Shown: piece by piece, positions 56,754-64,000 of the stretch
Numbering within the stretch: the first letter of the stretch is position 1
Layout of the letters: each line of letters opens with the position of its first letter
NCBI GenBank assembly: GCA_029204225.1
Contig: CM055095.1
Location: forward strand, 24,526,190 to 24,590,189
Length of the DNA: 64,000 nt
Source: Diphasiastrum complanatum
Taxonomy: Eukaryota; Streptophyta; Lycopodiopsida; Lycopodiales; Lycopodiaceae
Reading direction: 5' to 3'
Translations under genes and position numbers: made by a program
The notes under the pieces: generated by a model
Seen by the model: only the letters and a program-made list of their open reading frames with translations
The model's database searches: none
Told to the model about the DNA's origin: nothing

Positions 56754-57799
56754 CTCTGATACCACTGATGAGAAGAGGATCATGATATGCTCTGATACCA
56801 CTGATGAGAAAAAGAGAAAAAGTGATTGACTGATGAGAAATTCGTCGGATTCGCGAAACTTTTGCGAAGGTGAATCAATCACGACTCTCTTCAGCTCGGA
56901 TGGAGTTCAGATGCGACCGCTGGACACTGCCAGCTGAATCACTCCTACAATCCTCCAGAGTGTAGTCAGTCACTACTGATCTACGTTCATAAAATTAATA
57001 CAGCGTTCGACAAAGTTTCAACCAAAGTGCGGAATTCAAAACGAACAAGAAAACTCAAACATATGAAATATCAGCATAAGCATTCAACATCCAAGATCAG
57101 ACAAACAAAAAAATAATCTATATTAATTTTCTCTGAATTTCTTCAAGCACTGCATACAAATCTACGCAGTGCATTGGCGTGAAAGAAACACGGTTCTCTC
57201 ACGAGTAGTAGCCTCGCTTCACTAGTAGACAGTTGGATCTTCTGATCCTAGACAGAATTGTCTTCGCGCGCAGGCAGACATGTATTTTGTATATCGTCTT
57301 GATTGCTTACTAGCATCAGACTTCTTCACTCTGTTACACTTTATGTATTCTGTTTGATCTATATGTCAAGTATGATCCAGTAAGTACGGTCTCTCTATGT
57401 AAATCTAAGATTAGAGTGATTAAGCATCTACAACTAATCAGAGAATTACAAGAGTGGTAGATTAGCCACGACCTAGGGAGTATCTGTTGATGTCATGTTA
57501 TCAGAGCAGATTACTGTACTTCTGGGTACTTGCATGATCTTTGGTGGTACTCCTTGGGGGCGTGAGCGCTGAACGGGTTTCGTTTACCTCGTCTGTCTTC
57601 TTCCGTACTGGACCGCGAAGGAATCTCGTTCGTGGATCTTTCGTGTTTGCGAACCGTTCGTCTTCGTCTCCGTTGACTTTCGTGTTCGTGAAACTCTTCG
57701 TGTTTCGTGTCTCTAGATGTTCGAGTTCGCGAACATCTTTGTCAGGCAAAGGGCTGAAAGCTAGCAAGGCTTTGTAATCAAAAACATTTTGTCTCTTCA
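56754..57799 (-). repeat. Copia-D 5' LTR (1034 bp) and primer-binding site
   Basis: The functional primer site is the minus-strand copy TGGTATCAGAG at 56754-56764, just inside the LTR end at 56766. The LTR itself contains a second copy of the site in a 36-base unit (56766-56801), exactly as in the 3' LTR. The outer end at 57799 is followed by the target duplication AGCAC. Confidence 0.9.
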
Positions 57800-57804
57800 A
57801 GCAC

Positions 57805-58810
57805 CTTTAGCCTTAAGCATAGATTCAGAAAAGGAACCAACTCCTATCTCTTGGCAAGCTTAAAAGAGATGAAATTATGAGAGGAGCCTGCATCAAAGAG
57901 AATTAGACAGATTTTGTTATGGACTTGTCCCCATGTCTTGAGGAGATCATGGTTTTGAGTGTCTTCAATGCTTTGTACGGCCACTTGCTTCCCTTTGTCT
58001 GCACTTGAAGCTTTGGCATCTTTGAGTGGACATTTGAAGAAAAGATGTCCCTTTTTCCCACACTTGAAACATCTTCCTTCCTTGCGATAGGCCTGCACTT
58101 GTTCTTTGGAAAGGCGTTGAGTCTTTTCTTTTGGAGTTTGAGTTGTGGGAGGTTCCTTCCTTTTGTTCCCGCTTCCATTTCAATGATTATCCTGCAACTC
58201 AATTCTGGTAGCATAATATATGACTTGTTCCAAAGTATCAGCTTGTACTAAATCTAAGCCATATTGTATACTTCTATGCAAACCCGAATAGAACTTCCTT
58301 TTCTATTCTTTCTTGGAAATGGAATGTAAAGTCTGAACTTTTAAAATGCAACTCCCAAAATCTCTTAACATACTCAACTACTTCCTCATTTTGCTTTTGC
58401 CTAAAGATGTCCCAAGCAACTAAAGTATCTTTCTTATATTCTTTTGGCAAAAAGTGGGCTTTAATTTGTTTTTTAAAGCTATGCCAAGTAGATGCAGCTT
58501 CGTGATTAGATTTCATAGCTGCCCACCATAGTGATGCATACTTATCTAGATGTAACGTTGCAAATCGAATCTTCGAATGATTTGAGTATCTAATTTTCTC
58601 AAAGAAAGTATCAAGATTTCGAATCTAGACAAGCAAACTCTCTTCATTGCTATTGTCTCCATCGAACTTAGAAAACTTAAAAATTTTATTATCAATCTTA
58701 GCAAACCTCCTTTTTCTAGATCGAGTAGAGTAAGTTGACTTGGAGGAAACATGAGGTGATGACGACATAGATGAAGAAGAGCTTGAAGAGCCTCATGAGG
58801 AACTATCCAT
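57805..58810 (-). pseudogene. Gypsy-E Gag, nucleocapsid and protease start
   Basis: Minus strand. Gag starts at the ATG at 58810 with a Ser-rich leader (GSSSSSSSMSSSPHV), then FKFSKFDGDNSNEESLLV and LHLDKYASLWWAAMKSNHEA, FKKQIKAHFLPKEYKKDTL and VVEYVKRFWELHFKSSDFTF, the retrotransposon gag core. The knuckle CFKCGKKGHLFFKC (about 58050) precedes the protease start ICLILFDAGSSHNFISFKLA, where the usual D-S/T-G-S is D-A-G-S. A one-base loss follows KLAKR. Copia-D then interrupts at MLKAKGA. Shifts also occur at about 58270 and 58200. Confidence 0.85.
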
Positions 58811-59181
58811 CTTTGATTGGAGTTTTTGGAATTCACCTGAAATACACAAACTCAAGGCAAAAAGTACGAATAGACGTGTGATTCAGAGAAATGCCATTCT
58901 CCAAAAAGGAAGATAGAAGCTCGCATTAACAAAGTATTGTCTCTAAAATAGAAAGCAAGTTGGAGATCCAATTCTCAAGGATCCCCCAAATGGAGTCTAT
59001 TAGCTCTCATATTAAAGAGATCTTGTAAGAAAAAGGAAATTTGAGTGGAAGGGAAATCTATTCGAAAGTAAACATACAAAGTCCTGTGTATTGGCATTTG
59101 TTTCAAGAATGAATACACAAGGCCCTCACATCAACTTCACAAAGAAAGAAAAATAATAGACCTTGGCTCTGATACCAAAAC
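58811..59181 (-). other. Gypsy-E leader and primer-binding site
   Basis: The primer site (plus-strand GGCTCTGATACCA, 59165-59177) is a perfect match to the tRNA-Met type. About 350 bases of leader without coding sequence separate it from the gag ATG at 58810. Confidence 0.75.
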
Positions 59182-60578
59182 TGTGAACTTGAAGTGAGGG
59201 TCAGCTAATTCTAAAGTCCTGACTTTAGAAATTGTGACTTAAAAAGAACAAATCAAAAACACTGTTGAACATAACTTGGAAAAGAACTCAAACTTGGTGA
59301 CGAAATTTAACATTCAATCAAAAAAATCATTCATTCAAGAGACTTGCTGAGGGGTCAAGATGGGGACCCCACCCCCCCCGAAGGATTTTCTTTCAAATTA
59401 TGCAAGATCAATTGGCCCAAGGCCAATTACATATACAGTGGTTTTGAGAAGATGGATTCTTAGATCTTTACATCAACCAGAAGATTACAAATTCTGGATC
59501 TTATAAAATCTTATACTGAAAAGAGGTTTCTAATGACATGCAAAGACTTACTGATCAAGAAATGAGCATGCATAGGCATTTGACATTAGGAGGCATGACA
59601 TGCATGAATCCAATCTGACATGCAAGCTTCGATTCCAACATGCAAGGTCATTAGGCTAGGGATGGTATGACATGCAAGCTCTAGTTTTGACATGCAAGCT
59701 TCAAATCATACATGCAAGTTCCCAAATCAGACATGCAAGCTCTCAAATCAGACATGCAAATTCCAATCAGACATGCAACTCCAAGATCAAACATGCATGA
59801 CCATTAAGCTATGGATGATGTGACATGCAAAACCATCAAGTCATGGGTGGGGTGACATGCAAAGCCATCAAATTATGGATGTGGTGACATGCATGACCAT
59901 CAGTCTTATGGATGGTGTGAAAGTTTTAGAGAAAAGAGATGGAGAGAGAGATGAAAGAGGTAGGAGAAAGTGAGTGTGTGTGTAAGTGGTTCCAAAAATG
60001 ATTCCAGTCCAAGCTTGACAGATCTTCCTCAAGCCATAGCTCCAAGCTTTCTTCCAAGCACCTACACACACAAAAGCAAAAGCAAGAGGCAAAGCAAAAA
60101 TGAATGAGAGAAGAATAATGAGGAAGAGGGGCAAGTTAGTCCTTTTATAGGGATTGTGTAGCCTTTAGGAAGTGGCTGAGGTGTCCAAAATGAGTGTGAG
60201 AAGTGTAAGGGAGACTCTAGGATAAGTAAAGTGCGAGGGTGAGGTGTATAGGTATGAGAGAGTGTTTATCAATTAGTTAAGGCAAAAGGGGTGGAGTAGG
60301 AGGGCGCATTTTCCTAGGTGTCCTATGGCCTACAAGCCATGTGGAAAAGTAGGTAAGTTACATATTGATAAGGATAGAAGGTAGGTAGCTTAACATTTAA
60401 TGTTAGCCACTTTCAAGTTGAATATTTCTTTGTTTACAACATTGGGATTCACCCAAGTGTTTTTCATGTCATGGGAAAGGCTTTGTATATGTCCATCTTA
60501 CCTTGCATAATTTTCATCAATTCCTAGGCCCTTTTTTCTAGGGGTTGCCCATCCCCAATCATAGTGGGGTGTGACACA
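59182..60578 (-). repeat. Gypsy-E 5' LTR (~1397 bp)
   Basis: Minus strand TGTGTCACACCCCAC ... CTTCAAGTTCACA, with TGTG/CACA termini next to the primer site. A TATA-like TATAAAAGGA (minus strand, about 60135-60145) marks the promoter. Between about 59530 and 59900 the sequence CATGCA occurs about 15 times, mostly as GACATGCAAGCT variants. A run of nine Cs is at about 59370. No second LTR was found left of 49770. Confidence 0.75.
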
Positions 60579-60920
60579 AAGGGTGATCAGTCCTTTGGTT
60601 TCTTCTCCCAATCTTTATAGACTCGAGTGAGCCTTCTTTATAGACTCGACTGAGCCTTCTTCAGGTACCGTCTTTAAGTTTTAGGAAGCTTCTTTAGATT
60701 CATTCTTCAGGTACTCTTCTTAGTACCTGCACATACCCTTAAGAAAAGGTTAGGGGTCATACCATCAAATGGTTTATCATTAGATTCTATTTCTAGAACC
60801 TGCATATCAATCTGTTAGCATTGCTCTACAGTTTCATTTCTTGTCTTCAGGTAATGATACTTGCACTCATAATTCATCAGTTAGAGTAATAAGCTCTAAT
60901 ATTCAAAATATTTTTTATAC
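60579..60920. repeat. No gene; 23-bp tandem duplication
   Basis: TCTTTATAGACTCGAGTGAG plus CCT is repeated once in tandem with one change (60613-60658). GTACC/GTACT and TTCAGGTA motifs recur just downstream. No coding sequence. Confidence 0.6.
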
Positions 60921-61780
60921 AAAAAGAATGGAAGACTAGATAGCCTTTATTTTTTGGTCAATTTGGTCTATACAATTTTACACACTGATCTGATTTGTAT
61001 TCTACTTTGTGTCCTAAATCTATAATTTTGCTTATAGAGAGCAGATGGTACATGCATGACACTTGAAAGTAGCTTGGTTTGATCATTTGCAAAGCCTAAT
61101 CTTATTGTACTTTCACCTTTGATAGCTTGTGTGCTATTGTCGTCCAGGTGAACATGCTTCTTGGTACTGTAAGGCGTATAGGACTCAAAACAACTAATGT
61201 CGCTGGTCATATGTTGTGTAGCTCCAGAATCAAGAGCTATAGTTTGATGCTCTTTGACTGCTAATCATGAATGCATCATGATCCGCTTCTTGATTAGGAT
61301 GATGTGCTTTTGTAGCTGCATTTGCCATCTAATTCGATTTCCTTTTGCTGTTGTTTTTGGCTTGTAGGATGCGACAATCTTGAACCTTGTACTTGGTTCA
61401 TCTACAGTATCTGCAGAACAGTTTCTTCTTTGTCAGCGAATTTGACTGCTCTTGATGTTGTGTTGATTTCTGACTTTGTTTTGGTTGCTTCAGGGCTTTC
61501 CTCTTTTGCTTAGTTGAGCTTCTATTGGTGTATAAGGCATGAGAGTCACCATTTGAGGAACTGGAGGACTTGTTCCTTCTGGTGTCTTCTTGTAGTAGCA
61601 TTCTGATGAATCTTGATAGAGTCAGTTCTGGGTGTGTGGTGATCATCATCACCCATATATCATATGATATTGGTAAGCTTGAAAGCAATGTCATTACTGT
61701 GTCTTGATCGTCTATGAGAGATCCAACAATGACCATTTGTTGTACCAGGTTCTTGAACTGATTAATGTGATTCAACTACA
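60921..61780 (-). pseudogene. Copia-C Gag and protease fragment (third copy)
   Basis: Minus strand, closely similar to 25640-26340. Gag C-terminus reads MNHINQFKNLVQQMVIVGSL, LLSSLPISYDIWVMMITTHP and SRFIRMLLQEDTRRNKSSSS, then a knuckle reading CRYCRxTKYKVQDC with the His lost. Protease-side sequence (HVHLDDNSTQAIKGESTIRL) follows to about 60960. The fragment stops abruptly at 61780 against plus-strand integrase. Confidence 0.8.
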
Positions 61781-62060
61781 GCTTATATTCAGAACAGATG
61801 TCCTACTGAAGGTCTCTCAGACAAAACATCATACGAAGTTTGGACAAGTTCCAAACCTTCTTTATCAAACTTACAAGTTTTTGGATGTATCACTTATGCG
61901 CAAATTTCACATGATCTTAGGAAGAAGCTCGACTTCTAGAGTATCAAGTTTATTTTCATCAGTTGGAATTCTAATCTTCTCCTACTCATCCCTTCACCCT
62001 CCTTCTACTCTCAAGGATTTTATCTCTCAGAATCAGTCTGCAGAAATACATACAAAGTAA
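61781..62060 (+). pseudogene. Copia-C type integrase fragment, opposite strand
   Basis: Plus strand. AYIQNRCPTEGLSDKTSYEV, WTSSKPSLSNLQVFGCITYA and QISHDLRKKLDF match the integrase end at 24760-24930 of Copia-C. It lies head-to-head with the gag fragment to its left, so about the same family is present on both strands at one junction. The frame stops after KLDF. Confidence 0.75.
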
Positions 62061-63438
<1,378 letters not shown>

Positions 63439-63517
63439 ATTGGTTCAGTGGATTACTAAAGTCCAGGATCTTTTTCCAAAAGCTATTCTAAATTGTTTGT
63501 GTATAATTTTGATCACT

Positions 63518-63660
63518 ATGAAAGGCACCTCAGAGATCCGCTTGATTAATAAATTCAACGGAGATGACTTCCACATAGTTCAAAATGAGGATGATCCTGA
63601 TTGAAAAGGAGTTATGGGGATACGTTAACGGTTCTATAGCCAGACCGGCAGAACCCACAT
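63518..63660 (+). pseudogene. Copia Gag N-terminus
   Basis: From the ATG at 63518 the frame reads MKGTSEIRLINKFNGDDFHI. After one stop or shift near 63602 it continues KELWGYVNGSIARPAEPT, the usual start of copia gag (the W-x-x-KM-x-x-L region, then KELW). Homology fades after about 63660 and the remainder to 64000 shows no gene. Confidence 0.65.
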
Positions 63661-64000
63661 AGTTGCATTGTGTTTGTTTGACATTAACTGTGGGATCACT
63701 GTCTGTTTCTCTTTTTTCTTGAGAGTCGAGTCAAAAACTTGAAAACAGATTATCTTTCTCATCAGTTTCTTCTTGACAGGAAGCTGGGATCTCCAGGCTA
63801 CTGGCTCCTATTATAGGCATTGTTGTGGATCATCGTAGAAAGAATCATTGCCTGGAGAGTCTTCAAGCAAATGTATAGAGGTTGAACACCTACAAGGCTA
63901 AGCTTATCCTCTTTCCAAGGCGATCCCGCAAGGCTAAGGTAGACCATAGGTTTAGATTTCAAGGCTCATAGTAAAGTTCATATATGCAGTAGTGAGGATT

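Larger units (their letters stand above)
51418..57799 (-). mobile_element. Copia-D, complete LTR-to-LTR copia element (6382 bp)
   Basis: Both ends are defined by a perfect 5-bp target duplication AGCAC (51413-51417 and 57800-57804). On the minus strand the element runs TGAAGAGACAAAATG ... CTTCTCATCA. LTRs are 1034 bp each and differ by roughly 70-75 bases by eye (about 7%), mostly transitions. The internal order is PBS, gag, twin zinc knuckles, protease, integrase, RT, RNase H, polypurine tract. The host frame, Gypsy-E protease, rejoins across the duplication (MLKAKGA then FVDGD). All pol genes are interrupted. Confidence 0.9.

Overview
The window looks like a slice of a large, repeat-rich land-plant nuclear genome. 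It is AT-rich and packed with broken Ty1/copia and Ty3/gypsy LTR retrotransposons. Their primer-binding sites are plant-type tRNA-Met sites (TGGTATCAGAGC). It also holds a short interstitial array of the plant telomere repeat TTTAGGG, a 9-bp-TSD Mutator-like MITE, and exon-like fragments with GT/AG borders. I cannot name the species. There is no intact host gene, RNA gene, CRISPR array or bacterial-style operon. The only long uninterrupted reading frames are retrotransposon gag or gag-protease frames and one unusual extra ORF region.

Family names used below are mine. Family A is a gypsy-type LTR at 26-511 (-) and 43918-44403 (+). Copia-1 (2.2-6.9 kb, +) has an intact gag and a decayed pol. 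Chromovirus B is a gypsy with a chromodomain; its one delimited copy is 18217-24731, with fragments at 7.6-10.4 kb and 14.35-14.80 kb. Copia-C (-) runs over 14.8-26.9 kb around younger insertions, with further copies at 45.3-46.6 kb and 60.9-62.1 kb. Tat-F (+, 26.9 to about 34.9 kb) is a Tat-type gypsy with a 3-kb extra ORF after integrase. Copia-G (-) is 39.9-43.1 kb. Gypsy-E (-) is 49.8-60.6 kb and contains the complete copia-D element (51418-57799). A final copia LTR with the start of gag sits at 62.1-63.7 kb.

The main story is nesting, resolved here by target-site duplications (TSDs). Chromovirus B (TSD AGGAT) split the integrase of Copia-C. An internally deleted copia (15429-16437, TSD GTAGT/ATAGT) split its RNase H. 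The 5' LTR of Chromovirus B was itself split by an 870-bp LTR-like insert, and about 3.4 kb of its body was inverted in place. Copia-D (TSD AGCAC) split the Gypsy-E protease. A 348-bp Mutator-like MITE (TSD CGCTACTAG) split a Copia-C reverse transcriptase.

Between 35.4 and 39.9 kb lie fragments that look like host exons: an unrecognised multi-exon fragment (-), an LRR receptor-like piece (+) between 15-bp perfect inverted termini with strong fold-back palindromes, and another unrecognised exon (+). Stretches at 10.4-12.8, 38.1-39.4 and 46.6-49.8 kb hold nothing I can identify.

The observations I rate highest are the Tat-F extra ORF, the copia-D LTRs that both carry an internal copy of their own primer-binding site, the in-place inversion of Chromovirus B, the twin perfect hairpins beside the Copia-C gag start, and the inverted-terminus block carrying LRR sequence.
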